From assembly GCA_905215155.1 (NCBI GenBank), contig CAJMPJ010000004.1:1-64000 (forward strand): 64,000 bases of DNA, in the 5' to 3' direction. Both the position numbers and the translations under genes were made by a program. Source of the DNA: an uncultured bacterium (GTDB taxonomy: Bacteria; Bacillota; Clostridia; Lachnospirales; Lachnospiraceae). This document shows, piece by piece, positions 56,421 through 64,000 of this stretch. Under the pieces are notes generated by a model, which made no database searches, was not told where the DNA came from, and saw nothing but the letters and a program-made list of their open reading frames with translations. Numbering within the stretch: the first letter of the stretch is position 1; each line of letters begins with the position of its first letter.

Positions 56421-57385
56421 AGCTGAAAATTGGTAATGTGACGCTTGACAATAACCTGATACTGGCGCCGATGGCAGGAGTTACAGACCTGCCATTTCGT
56501 TTTCTCTGCAGAGAGCAGGGCTGCGGTATGGCAGTCACTGAGATGGTCAGTGCCAAAGCGATCTTATATAAAAACCGAAATACAAAAGAACTGCTTGAAG
56601 TGGCAGACGGAGAAGGCCCTGTAAGTGTCCAGCTTTTTGGGTCGGATCCTTCCATTATGGCAGCTATGGCAGCCCAGATTGAATCCGGGCCTTTTGCATT
56701 CTTAGATGTAAATATGGGCTGTCCTGTGCCAAAGATTGTGAATAACGGCGAAGGTTCCGCCCTTATGAAGGATATAAAGCTGGCGGAACGAATTTTGTCT
56801 TCTATGATAAAAGCGGTGAAAAAGCCTGTGACGGTAAAATTCAGAAAAGGTTTTAACGAGGACAGCATCAATGCGGTGGAGTTTGCCAAAATGGCTGAAA
56901 GCTGCGGAGCTGCAGCCGTGGCAGTTCATGGCAGGACCAGAGAACAATACTATTCCGGTACTGCAGACTGGGATATTATCAGGAAAGTAAAGGAAGCGGT
57001 TTCCATTCCTGTCATAGGCAATGGTGATGTGTTCAAACCGGAGGATGCCAAGGCGCTTCTTGAGGAGACTGGCTGTGACGGTGTGATGATCGCCAGAGGA
57101 GCCAAGGGAAATCCCTGGATCTTTTCAAGGACCCTTCATTATCTGGAGACAGGAACCCTGCTTCCGGAGCCGGATGCAAAGGAAATCAGCAAGATGATCC
57201 TACGGCATGGCAGTATGCAGATGGAATTAAAAGGAGAGGTGGTTGCTATGCGGGAGATGCGCAAACACATGGCATGGTATACCGCCGGACTTCCTCATTC
57301 TGCCAAACTGAGAAACGACATCAATCAGGTAGAAACCATGGACGAATTAAGGCGGTTCGTGGAAGAAAGAATCGGAGCTTTGTAA
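56417..57385 (+). CDS. dusB: tRNA-dihydrouridine synthase
   Basis: 322 aa, GTG start overlapping the preceding stop (GTGA). FMN barrel motifs are APMAGVTDLPFR and the catalytic cysteine in VNMGCPVPKIV, with the conserved AVHGRTREQYYSG and the C-terminal helical RNA-binding domain. It reduces uridines in tRNA. This is the DusB-type branch common in Firmicutes. Confidence 0.95.
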   Translation: MKLKIGNVTLDNNLILAPMAGVTDLPFRFLCREQGCGMAVTEMVSAKAILYKNRNTKELLEVADGEGPVSVQLFGSDPSIMAAMAAQIESGPFAFLDVNMGCPVPKIVNNGEGSALMKDIKLAERILSSMIKAVKKPVTVKFRKGFNEDSINAVEFAKMAESCGAAAVAVHGRTREQYYSGTADWDIIRKVKEAVSIPVIGNGDVFKPEDAKALLEETGCDGVMIARGAKGNPWIFSRTLHYLETGTLLPEPDAKEISKMILRHGSMQMELKGEVVAMREMRKHMAWYTAGLPHSAKLRNDINQVETMDELRRFVEERIGAL

Positions 57386-57407
57386 CCAGTAAAACCAAGC
57401 AGAATTC

Positions 57408-57436
57408 TTGACATTTACAGATGTTTACGCTATAAT
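57408..57436 (+). promoter_or_regulatory. Consensus promoter of greA
   Basis: TTGACA, 17-nt spacer and TATAAT, a perfect match, about 48 nt before the start codon. Confidence 0.85.
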
Positions 57437-57484
57437 ATCTGGAATGCGGATGAGAGAGTAAGAAACCAGGAGGAATCGAAAACC

Positions 57485-57967
57485 ATGGTAGATAAGAAAA
57501 ATATATTAACCTACGAAGGTCTAAAAAGATACGAAGATGAGCTTCAAAACTTAAAAGTAGTTAAGAGAAAAGAAGTTGCCCAGAAAATCAAGGAAGCCAG
57601 AGAACAAGGCGACTTATCCGAGAATGCTGAGTATGATGCCGCCAAAGATGAACAGAGAGACATCGAATTACGTATTGAAGAACTGGAAAAACTGCTCAAG
57701 AACGCAGAAGTCGTTGTTGAGGACGAAATTGATTTAGACAAGATTAACATCGGCTGTAAAGTAAAGGTCTATGACGTGGATGAAGATGAAGAGATGGAAT
57801 TCAAGATCGTAGGCTCAACAGAAGCGAACAGCCTTCAGAATAAGATTTCCAACGAATCTCCGGTAGGCAAGGCACTGATCGGAAAGAAAGTTGGAGACGT
57901 GGTTGATGTAGAGACACAGTCAGGTGTGATCCAGTATAAGGTGCTGGAGATCCAGAGAGTGTCATAG
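57485..57967 (+). CDS. greA: Transcription elongation factor GreA
   Basis: 160 aa. The N-terminal coiled coil carries the acidic tip [16 protein letters not shown], and the C-terminal FKBP-like domain ends with [11 protein letters not shown]. It stimulates RNA polymerase to cleave backtracked transcripts. It has a perfect consensus promoter and precedes lysS by about 115 nt, a common clostridial arrangement. Confidence 0.97.
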   Translation: MVDKKNILTYEGLKRYEDELQNLKVVKRKEVAQKIKEAREQGDLSENAEYDAAKDEQRDIELRIEELEKLLKNAEVVVEDEIDLDKINIGCKVKVYDVDEDEEMEFKIVGSTEANSLQNKISNESPVGKALIGKKVGDVVDVETQSGVIQYKVLEIQRVS

Positions 57968-58083
57968 GCAAGTTATTTAGCGAGGTCAGGTACAGTGCAG
58001 ACTGAGCTTCGTTTATTTGCCGTTAGAAGAGCCGTCAGGCGAATCGGACTTTTTTATTACAGTTCACAAAGGAGTGCAGACAG

Positions 58084-59583
58084 GTGGCAGAACAACAGAA
58101 CCAGAATCAGGTTGCAGAAGAAGATTTAAACCATTTGCTGAAGGTTCGCCGCGAGAAGCTGGCAGAACTTCAGGAATCGGGAAAGGATCCATTTAAAGTT
58201 ACAAAGTACGATGTAAACGTACACAGCAGGGATATTAAAGAGCATTATGAGGAATGGGAAGGCAAGGAAGTATCCATTGCAGGACGTTTGATGTCCAAGC
58301 GTGTCATGGGAAAAGCCTCATTTTGTAATGTTCAGGATTTAAAAGGCAATATCCAATCTTATGTTGCCAGAGACAGTATTGGAGAAGAAGAATACAAAGA
58401 GTTCAAAAAGCTGGATATCGGTGATATCATTGGCTTAAAGGGGACCGCATTCACTACAAAGACAGGTGAGATTTCCATCCATGCAGAGAGCGTACAATTA
58501 CTTGCCAAGAGTCTGCAGATTCTTCCGGAAAAGTTTCATGGACTGACCAATACAGATCTTCGTTACAGACAGAGATATGTGGATTTAATTATGAATCCTG
58601 AGGTAAAGGATACATTTATTAAAAGATCCCATATTATCAAATCCATCCGTAACCATCTGGATGCCCAGGGCTTTATGGAGGTGGAGACACCGATGCTGGT
58701 TGCCAATGCAGGCGGTGCGGCAGCAAGACCATTTGAAACTCATTACAATGCCCTTGATGAGGATGTCAAGTTACGTATTTCCCTGGAGCTTTATTTAAAG
58801 CGTCTGATCGTAGGCGGTTTAGAGCGGGTTTATGAAATTGGACGTGTTTTCCGTAATGAGGGCGTTGATACCCGTCATAATCCGGAATTCACTTTATTAG
58901 AATTATATCAGGCGTATACCGATTACCACGGTATGATGGATCTGGTTGAGAATCTGTTCCGTTCAGTTGCGTTAGAAGTTCTTGGAACTGCTACCGTTCA
59001 GTATGATGGGGTGGAGATTGATTTATCCAAGCCTTTTGAGAGAATCTCTATGGTTGATGCATTGAAAAAATACAAAGGCATTGATTTTACCCAGATTCAT
59101 TCCGATGAGGAAGCGAAAGCACTGGCAGATGAATACCATGTGGCTTATGAAGCCCGTCATAAGAAAGGGGATATCTTAAGTCTTCTTTTTGAAGAGTTTG
59201 TAGAAGAACATTTGATACAGCCTACTTTCATTATCGACCATCCGGTAGAGATTTCTCCTCTTACCAAGAAGAAACCGGAGAACCCGGAATACACTGAGCG
59301 TTTTGAACTGTTTATCACAAAGCGTGAGATGGCGAATGCTTATTCGGAGTTAAACGATCCGCTGGATCAGATCGAACGTTTCAAAGCTCAGGAAGCACTT
59401 CTTGCAGCAGGAGATGACGAGGCCAATTCCATGGATGAAGACTTTGTCAACGCGTTGATGATCGGTATGCCTCCGACAGGCGGTATTGGTATCGGCATTG
59501 ACCGGCTGGTAATGCTGCTTACCGATTCTTATGCAATCAGAGATGTTTTGTTGTTTCCGACGATGAAGTCGTTGGAGAAGTAA
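58084..59583 (+). CDS. lysS: Lysyl-tRNA synthetase, class II
   Basis: 499 aa, GTG start behind AAAGGAG. The N-terminal OB-fold anticodon-binding domain ([20 protein letters not shown]) is followed by the class II core: motif 1 region, motif 2 ([20 protein letters not shown]) and motif 3 ([15 protein letters not shown]). No T-box is visible upstream. Confidence 0.97.
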   Translation: MAEQQNQNQVAEEDLNHLLKVRREKLAELQESGKDPFKVTKYDVNVHSRDIKEHYEEWEGKEVSIAGRLMSKRVMGKASFCNVQDLKGNIQSYVARDSIGEEEYKEFKKLDIGDIIGLKGTAFTTKTGEISIHAESVQLLAKSLQILPEKFHGLTNTDLRYRQRYVDLIMNPEVKDTFIKRSHIIKSIRNHLDAQGFMEVETPMLVANAGGAAARPFETHYNALDEDVKLRISLELYLKRLIVGGLERVYEIGRVFRNEGVDTRHNPEFTLLELYQAYTDYHGMMDLVENLFRSVALEVLGTATVQYDGVEIDLSKPFERISMVDALKKYKGIDFTQIHSDEEAKALADEYHVAYEARHKKGDILSLLFEEFVEEHLIQPTFIIDHPVEISPLTKKKPENPEYTERFELFITKREMANAYSELNDPLDQIERFKAQEALLAAGDDEANSMDEDFVNALMIGMPPTGGIGIGIDRLVMLLTDSYAIRDVLLFPTMKSLEK

Positions 59584-59759
59584 AACCTAATAAAATCAAT
59601 GGTCTACACAGGTTTAGCTTTGATTATAAGCTGAATTGACATCAAATTGACATCAAAAGTTAATCTGATATAAGCCGGGATAAAGCTCTATACATCTAAG
59701 TATGAAATATCAGTAATTGGTTCACACAATATAATATAGCAAAATTGCTTTCATTATTT

Positions 59760-59797
59760 GGACATTTCTTTAACAAGAAGTGTCCTTTTTTGTTTTC
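59760..59797 (+). terminator. Intrinsic terminator downstream of lysS
   Basis: GGACATTTCTT pairs with AAGAAGTGTCC (one G-U), TAAC loop, then TTTTTTGTTTT. Confidence 0.88.
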
Positions 59798-59820
59798 AAA
59801 ATTAAAAAACAGGGAAGGTG

Positions 59821-59910
59821 ATGAAAATGGATAAACTTGAAATAGAAAAAAAGCCCCTGCCAGATGAAGGACGTACTAAATGTCGTATTGGAAAATTACA
59901 AAAAAATTGA
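59821..59910 (+). CDS. Possible 29-aa small protein
   Basis: ATG behind GGGAAGGTG opens 29 charged codons (MKMDKLEIEKKPLPDEGRTK...). It is short and unrecognised; it may be the 5' remnant of a longer lost gene. Confidence 0.3.
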   Translation: MKMDKLEIEKKPLPDEGRTKCRIGKLQKN

Positions 59911-60225
59911 GAGACAAATGAGCACTGATAAAAAGGAAAATTGAAACTGATGGATATATTAATAAAATATAAGTCGGCGGTGTTTTGGGATGAATAATTT
60001 GTAATATAAATTATATACGGATCTTTGTAAATTACAACAATTTAGTTGTGACAATTCGCATTTGTATTTTATAAACACATACAATTATCATAGGTTTTAG
60101 GAATATGGCGTGAATTGTAGATATATGTAGAAAATAGTATGAACTAAATTGACAGAATATAAGATTGAGAGTATGATAGAGACAAGCAATAGAAGTTAAA
60201 TACATATTAATAGAGGTGGCGGAGT

Positions 60226-61995
60226 ATGAAAAATTTATCTGTATCAAAAAAACTTGCTGTATCTTTTTCAACTATTTTGGCTCTTTTCATTATTACTGTA
60301 GTTATTTCGGTTTTTGTAGGGTTACATACGGTAACGGGTTCCTTTAAACAGTTTGTTACAAGTCCATTTACGGTCACTAATACGGTAAATAATATGAGAA
60401 GGCAGCTTCAGGGAATTCAAAAGGATATGTCCTATATCATAATTGATGATGTCTCCAATCGCCAGACATGGATAGATGATTTAAATAGCAGGGTAGTAGA
60501 CTTTGAAAATTCACTTACCAAGATTGAGCCGCTCCTGATGACGGATGGGGGGAAACAATTAGTTCAGGAAGTAAAATCTGAATGGGACAAGCTGCAGCCG
60601 ATGAAAGAGAAGTTTATGTCCTCTTTGGATGGCAAAGACATTGAGACTTCAAAGAAAATATTATTAGATGAATATTATCCTGCTTCCCTAACACTGGTGG
60701 ATCTTACAAAAAAACTTATAGATGATTCTAACGATGTAGCCACCTATTTTTATAATGAAGCCCAAACGCTGGCACAGTCTGTACTTATTATATCAATTAT
60801 ATTATTTGTGGTATCTTTAATTTTTGGAGTTATGTTATGTCTTTATATAATACGGTCTATCACTAAACCTTTAAAAGAAATTGAAGCTGCCTCTTGTTTG
60901 CTGGCAGATGGTAATCTTAATGCCAATATTACATATGAATCAAAGGATGAATTTGGAACCGTAGCCAATAGTTTTCGGACAGTTTTTGAAAATTTGAGGA
61001 TTTATATCTTCGACATTTCTGAAAAATTAGGAGAGATTTCAAAAGGAAATTTGGATTTAACCATTGAAACAAATTATAAAAATGACTTCTTGCCTATAAA
61101 AGAATCTCTTGAACATATCATTGCGTCACAAAGTTCAACATTTTCACAAATTGCTATTTCGGCAGACCAGGTTAATTCAGGGGCAGAACAGATGTCATCC
61201 TCATCCCAGATCCTGGCTTCAGGAGCAACGGAACAAGCTGCTACCGTAGAAGAATTAAATGCTTCGATTGCGAGTGTGACAGAACAGGCAGAACAGAATG
61301 TAAAATTTGTTGAAGTAGCTAGTAATTATGTACTTGATGCAGAAAGTGGCATAAATAACAGCAACAAATATATGCAAAAGCTTAATACTGCAATGAAGGG
61401 GATCGGAGAATCTTCTGCTAAAATATCAAACATTACAAAAGTCATAGAGGATATTGCATTTCAGACCAACATTCTTGCCCTAAATGCAGCGGTAGAATCT
61501 GCAAGAGCCGGAGAAGCAGGAAAAGGATTTGCCGTTGTAGCTGACGAAGTGCGTAACTTGGCTGCAAAATCAGCGGAAGCAGCGAAGCAAACCTCTGATT
61601 TAATCCAAAATTCAGTTTCAACCGTTTTAGAAGGAGAAAAGCTTGCCGATGAAACAGGCAGAGTATTACAGGAGGTTGCAGATAAGGCCCTTCGGGCAGT
61701 CGATGCAATTAAAAAGATTGAGGAATTTTCTAACGCTCAGGCTTTAACGATTGAAGAAATAAATCATGGATTATCACAAGTTTCTGCCGTGGTGCAATCA
61801 AATGCTGCAACTGCGGAAGAAAGCTCCGCTTCCAGTGAGGAACTTTCTGCCCAGGCACATACGCTTAAACAGGAAGTGAATAAATTTAAAATCAAAAAAA
61901 ATACTTTGGGAGGAGAATTTAACCCAAAACTGGAATCAAAGGAACGCAATGATGGATTTAACTCAGATAATATGGACCAACATGGCAAATATTGA
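60226..61995 (+). CDS. Methyl-accepting chemotaxis protein
   Basis: 589 aa. Membrane helix near 12-34, a four-helix-bundle extracellular sensor to about residue 185, second membrane helix near 187-208, HAMP domain to about 262, and the cytoplasmic signalling coiled coil with the hairpin tip FQTNILALNAAVESARAGEA near residue 410 and VADEVRNLAAKSAEAAKQT. The ligand is unknown. It stands alone, with no che genes nearby. Confidence 0.95.
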   Translation: MKNLSVSKKLAVSFSTILALFIITVVISVFVGLHTVTGSFKQFVTSPFTVTNTVNNMRRQLQGIQKDMSYIIIDDVSNRQTWIDDLNSRVVDFENSLTKIEPLLMTDGGKQLVQEVKSEWDKLQPMKEKFMSSLDGKDIETSKKILLDEYYPASLTLVDLTKKLIDDSNDVATYFYNEAQTLAQSVLIISIILFVVSLIFGVMLCLYIIRSITKPLKEIEAASCLLADGNLNANITYESKDEFGTVANSFRTVFENLRIYIFDISEKLGEISKGNLDLTIETNYKNDFLPIKESLEHIIASQSSTFSQIAISADQVNSGAEQMSSSSQILASGATEQAATVEELNASIASVTEQAEQNVKFVEVASNYVLDAESGINNSNKYMQKLNTAMKGIGESSAKISNITKVIEDIAFQTNILALNAAVESARAGEAGKGFAVVADEVRNLAAKSAEAAKQTSDLIQNSVSTVLEGEKLADETGRVLQEVADKALRAVDAIKKIEEFSNAQALTIEEINHGLSQVSAVVQSNAATAEESSASSEELSAQAHTLKQEVNKFKIKKNTLGGEFNPKLESKERNDGFNSDNMDQHGKY

Positions 61996-62357
61996 TTAGA
62001 TTAATTATGGGGTGTATTGGATAGTGATATCTGATATACCCTAAAAAAATATTGCTTTGACACAAACTGGAATAATTTGTGAAAGGAATGTTATGCTACC
62101 CTCACAGATAAAAATCCCCAATACAGTGCTTTGAGAAAGCAGCCGGTAAGATCAAGCCCTGTCTATGCCTCATAATCAATGGTGTACATGGAAATTTACA
62201 ATGAGGTTGTAAGTTATGACGAGCTGGTTTAGCTTGATAGAGGGTAGTGGGAATTCTAATATGTACGTTTGAGGTTGGAGAATGATTACGGTGTTAGTTC
62301 GTAAAGCTATTATTTCCGTAACGCAATTAATGGGATTTAGGGTTATGATAACACACA
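61996..62357. other. Intergenic region, probably decayed DNA
   Basis: No supported gene. Fragments that read like coding sequence interrupted by stops occur (for example MEIYNEVVSYDELV then a stop, near 62188), consistent with the pseudogene beside it. Confidence 0.35.
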
Positions 62358-62525
62358 TTACTCTGCTGATTTTTTATCTCTGAATTCAAAAGGGGCCAAT
62401 CCGTAAACCTTTTTAAAAACACGGAAAAAAATACACTTTTTGGCTCAGCTCCCTGATAACGGGCGGATTGCAAAACTCCGCACACAAGATATCATGAGCT
62501 TAATTCGGTGTTCTCATTTTAAAAT
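62358..62525 (-). pseudogene. Remnant of an AraC-type regulator C-terminus
   Basis: Minus strand. The last 27 codons read FFRVFKKVYGLAPFEFR and end at the stop at 62358-62360, the hallmark of the final AraC helix-turn-helix. Upstream the similarity jumps frame: ELSQKVYFF precedes it in another frame across a run of seven T, and RIKLMIS-like residues lie in a third. At least two frameshifts are needed, and no N-terminal part is visible. Confidence 0.6.
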
Positions 62526-62562
62526 ACAAAATTAAATATATTAAATGCTGGCAGAGAGGGAC

Positions 62563-62612
62563 TTAAAAAATAAAGCACTGCATATTTGTTATCACGTTAT
62601 ACAGTGCTTTAA
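62563..62612 (-). terminator. Terminator after the superoxide dismutase gene
   Basis: AAAGCACTG and CAGTGCTTT pair around a 21-nt loop; read on the minus strand the stem is followed by TATTTTTTAA. Confidence 0.75.
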
Positions 62613-62620
62613 AATAACGA

Positions 62621-63256
62621 TCAGTTACGTCCGGAGATATAACCCTGATACAGTTCGTTGGCACGGCACCAGTCTACGACATTGAACCAGTCGTCGATAT
62701 AGGCGGCTCTCTCGTTGTAATGTTTCAGATAATATGCGTGTTCCCACACATCAATTGTTACAATGGGACAGAGATTTTTTACAATCGGAGTATCCTGATT
62801 TGCAGAAGTGACAAATTTAAGTTTCCAGTTATTATCCATGACCAGCCAGGCATACCCGGACCCGAATACAGATAATGCTGCTTCTTTAAATTCCTCGTAG
62901 AAGTTTTCAATGGAACCGAAATCATTTATTATGGCAGGGTAGAGCATACCTGCATTGCGCCGCGACTCTAAATCAGACATTCCGTTAAAATAAAAGATAT
63001 GGTTGTAGACGCCGCCTGCATTGTTTATGATGGATTGGCAGATGCATTCCGGCAGACAGTTTGCTTTGCAGATCAGTTTCTCCAATGACCAGTCCTGCAG
63101 ATCGGGCCAGTCTTTTAAGATAGCATTTAAATTATTGACATACGTCTGTAAGTGCCTGTCATGATGCAGACACATGGTCAAAGCATCGATACATGGCTCT
63201 AATGCATCGTATGCGTAGGGGAGAGGTGGGTTTACGAAGGGGTAATGCTCATTCAT
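62621..63256 (-). CDS. Fe/Mn superoxide dismutase
   Basis: 211 aa. Four metal ligands can be placed: His in LHHDRHLQTYV, His in GGVYNHIFYF, and Asp and His in VTIDVWEHAYYLKH. The usual HHxKHHxxYV motif is changed to HHDRHLQTYV, and several extra cysteines (CLPECICQ) are unusual. The protein is cytosolic, without signal peptide. Metal specificity cannot be judged. It is monocistronic. Confidence 0.88.
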   Translation of the reverse strand: MNEHYPFVNPPLPYAYDALEPCIDALTMCLHHDRHLQTYVNNLNAILKDWPDLQDWSLEKLICKANCLPECICQSIINNAGGVYNHIFYFNGMSDLESRRNAGMLYPAIINDFGSIENFYEEFKEAALSVFGSGYAWLVMDNNWKLKFVTSANQDTPIVKNLCPIVTIDVWEHAYYLKHYNERAAYIDDWFNVVDWCRANELYQGYISGRN

Positions 63257-63338
63257 AGAAAAGACCTGTTTTTACTTTTGGTATATATTATTCCTGGAAA
63301 TTAGATGTGTGTAGACAAAAGAAAAATATGTATTAAAA

Positions 63339-63425
63339 AATCAGCCCCATCAATGAGCGGCCGGCTGATTGGTAAAATGGTAAAGTGCGGTCACCTGGAA
63401 GAAAGGTGGCGGTGCTTATTTTTTT
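63339..63425 (+). ncRNA. Two-hairpin element ending in a T-run
   Basis: A perfect 8-bp stem (AATCAGCC with GGCTGATT) is followed by a longer imperfect stem (AAGTGCGGTCACCT with AGGTGGCGGTGCTT) and seven T. No plus-strand gene ends before it, so it may be a small RNA with its terminator or an attenuated leader. No promoter is certain. Confidence 0.4.
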
Positions 63426-63458
63426 GTTTTAAATCCGTTAAGATTTTGATTATAAGTG

Positions 63459-63487
63459 TTGACATTCTGGACAAATCCTATTAACAT
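63459..63487 (+). promoter_or_regulatory. Promoter of the sulfate-binding protein gene
   Basis: TTGACA, 17-nt spacer, TAACAT, about 175 nt before the start codon. Confidence 0.6.
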
Positions 63488-63557
63488 ATTTAATTAATAT
63501 GTATATATGCATTTCAAATGTATATGTGTTAGGGGGGGTGAATATATATAGTAGATG

Positions 63558-63624
63558 TCAGCAGATTTTTCGTTAAAATTGCTGATTTCAAAGTGGAAAT
63601 AGGCAGTGTTTTCACGTTTTTTTT
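63558..63624 (+). promoter_or_regulatory. Attenuator-like leader of the sulfate-binding gene
   Basis: First stem TCAGCA/TGCTGA (63558-63585), then GTGGAAA/TTTTCAC (63593-63615) followed by eight T, lying between promoter and start codon. It looks like a transcription attenuator. I see no S-box (SAM riboswitch) core. Confidence 0.5.
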
Positions 63625-63661
63625 GTATATTTATACAAACACACGCAAAAAGGAGGAAATG

Positions 63662-64000
63662 ATGAGAAAATTTAAAAGAGGGTTTTCCTTATTCCTGGCA
63701 GTTATCGTGGTGTTTGGTTTGGCGGGCTGTGCGAAGTCAACCGGAAAAGAAGCTTCCCAAACCATCACCATTACAAATGTTTCCTACGATCCGACCAGGG
63801 AGTTTTATGTTGCCTACAATGCACTGTTTGAAAAGTATTATTCGGAAAAGACAGGAAAGCAGGTGGAGGTTGTTCAATCCCATGGAGGCTCCGGTGGCCA
63901 GGCGAGATCCGTTATTGAAGGAGCTAATGCAGATGTAGTGACCCTTGCCCTTGCCCACGATATCACTCTGATTGAAAAAGCAGGGCTTTTAAAACCAGGC
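63662..64000 (+). CDS. Sulfate ABC transporter binding lipoprotein (partial)
   Basis: First 113 codons, cut by the window end. Start is the second of two adjacent ATGs, 5 nt after AGGAGG. Lipoprotein signal with LAG-C23 is followed by the sulfate-binding pattern [35 protein letters not shown] and [15 protein letters not shown], as in Sbp/CysP. The permease and ATPase genes would be expected beyond the window. Confidence 0.9.
   Translation, partial: MRKFKRGFSLFLAVIVVFGLAGCAKSTGKEASQTITITNVSYDPTREFYVAYNALFEKYYSEKTGKQVEVVQSHGGSGGQARSVIEGANADVVTLALAHDITLIEKAGLLKPG

Larger units (their letters stand above)
59584..60225 (+). other. Intergenic region with terminator and possible short RNA
   Basis: Between lysS and the chemotaxis gene. 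Two overlapping TTGACA boxes (59637-59652) lie 16 nt or so before TATAAG, and an 11-bp terminator hairpin follows at 59760-59797, so either a short RNA of about 110 nt or simply the lysS 3' end is implied. The second half is AT-rich and, apart from the small open frame at 59821, empty. Confidence 0.4.

Noticed and set aside
57968..58083. T-box leader before lysS
   Set aside because: No conserved T-box sequence and too short; the stretch appears to be ordinary intergenic DNA.

Overview
The window looks like a chromosomal segment of an anaerobic low-to-moderate GC Firmicute of the class Clostridia, most likely a Lachnospiraceae member (Lacrimispora / Clostridium cluster XIVa type). Evidence: strong AGGAGG ribosome binding sites, frequent TTG/GTG starts, the hprK-murB-rapZ-whiA-HPr gene order, a Lachnospiraceae-type small protein (DUF6145-like), a type I-C CRISPR system and a pectin-sugar locus. 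No rRNA, tRNA, insertion sequence or prophage was recognised.

Layout. 1-2.6 kb: a small conserved protein, then a DNA-repair pair (EndoQ-like deaminated-base endonuclease and endonuclease III). 2.7-12.5 kb: a complete type I-C CRISPR-Cas locus (cas3-cas5c-cas8c-cas7c-cas4-cas1-cas2) followed by leader and a 25-repeat array. 12.5-20 kb: a LURP-one-like protein, a guanidine-I riboswitch-like leader with a Gdx/SugE exporter, a tandem-Nudix fusion, a promoter-and-terminator-bounded RNA, a MutS2 homologue lacking Smr, a ferritin-like protein, another Nudix enzyme and the c-di-AMP receptor DarA. 20-23.7 kb: deoxynucleoside catabolism (deoB, broken by a frameshift; cdd; pdp; deoC). 23.9-30.5 kb: CarD-family regulator, DUF1846 protein, methionine aminopeptidase with a SEC-C zinc motif, Tag glycosylase, an acetyltransferase, a GHL13-like lipoprotein and a DUF1653 protein. 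30.5-41.1 kb: uvrC, hprK, murB, rapZ, whiA, a Crh-like HPr with Glu at position 15, dnaE and pfkA.

41.2-56 kb is a pectin / galacturonate utilisation island: acetyl-esterase-like hydrolase, GH105 unsaturated galacturonyl hydrolase, AraC regulator, ABC sugar importer (binding protein plus two permeases, no ATPase) with a shortened GH105-like protein inserted, cytoplasmic GH28 polygalacturonase, TIM-barrel isomerase, uxaB, uxaA and a LacI-family regulator. Four near-identical palindromes (TGTAAG-TA/CG-CTTAC type) sit just downstream of the promoters of the esterase, the ABC operon, uxaAB and the lacI gene itself, suggesting one regulon. Imported oligogalacturonides would be cut in the cytosol by GH28 and GH105 and their galacturonate funnelled through UxaB and UxaA.

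56-64 kb: DUF6145-like protein, dusB, greA, lysS, a chemotaxis receptor, a decayed AraC-type regulator remnant, an Fe/Mn superoxide dismutase and the start of a sulfate-binding lipoprotein (cut by the window end) behind an attenuator-like leader.

No wholly new multi-gene system was found. The items most worth following up are the four-site palindrome regulon with its inactive-looking GH105 paralogue, the orphan structured RNA at 15.9-16.1 kb, the Crh-like HPr with Glu15, the unusual Cas3 Walker A motif, the block of variant CRISPR repeats and the frameshifted deoB.
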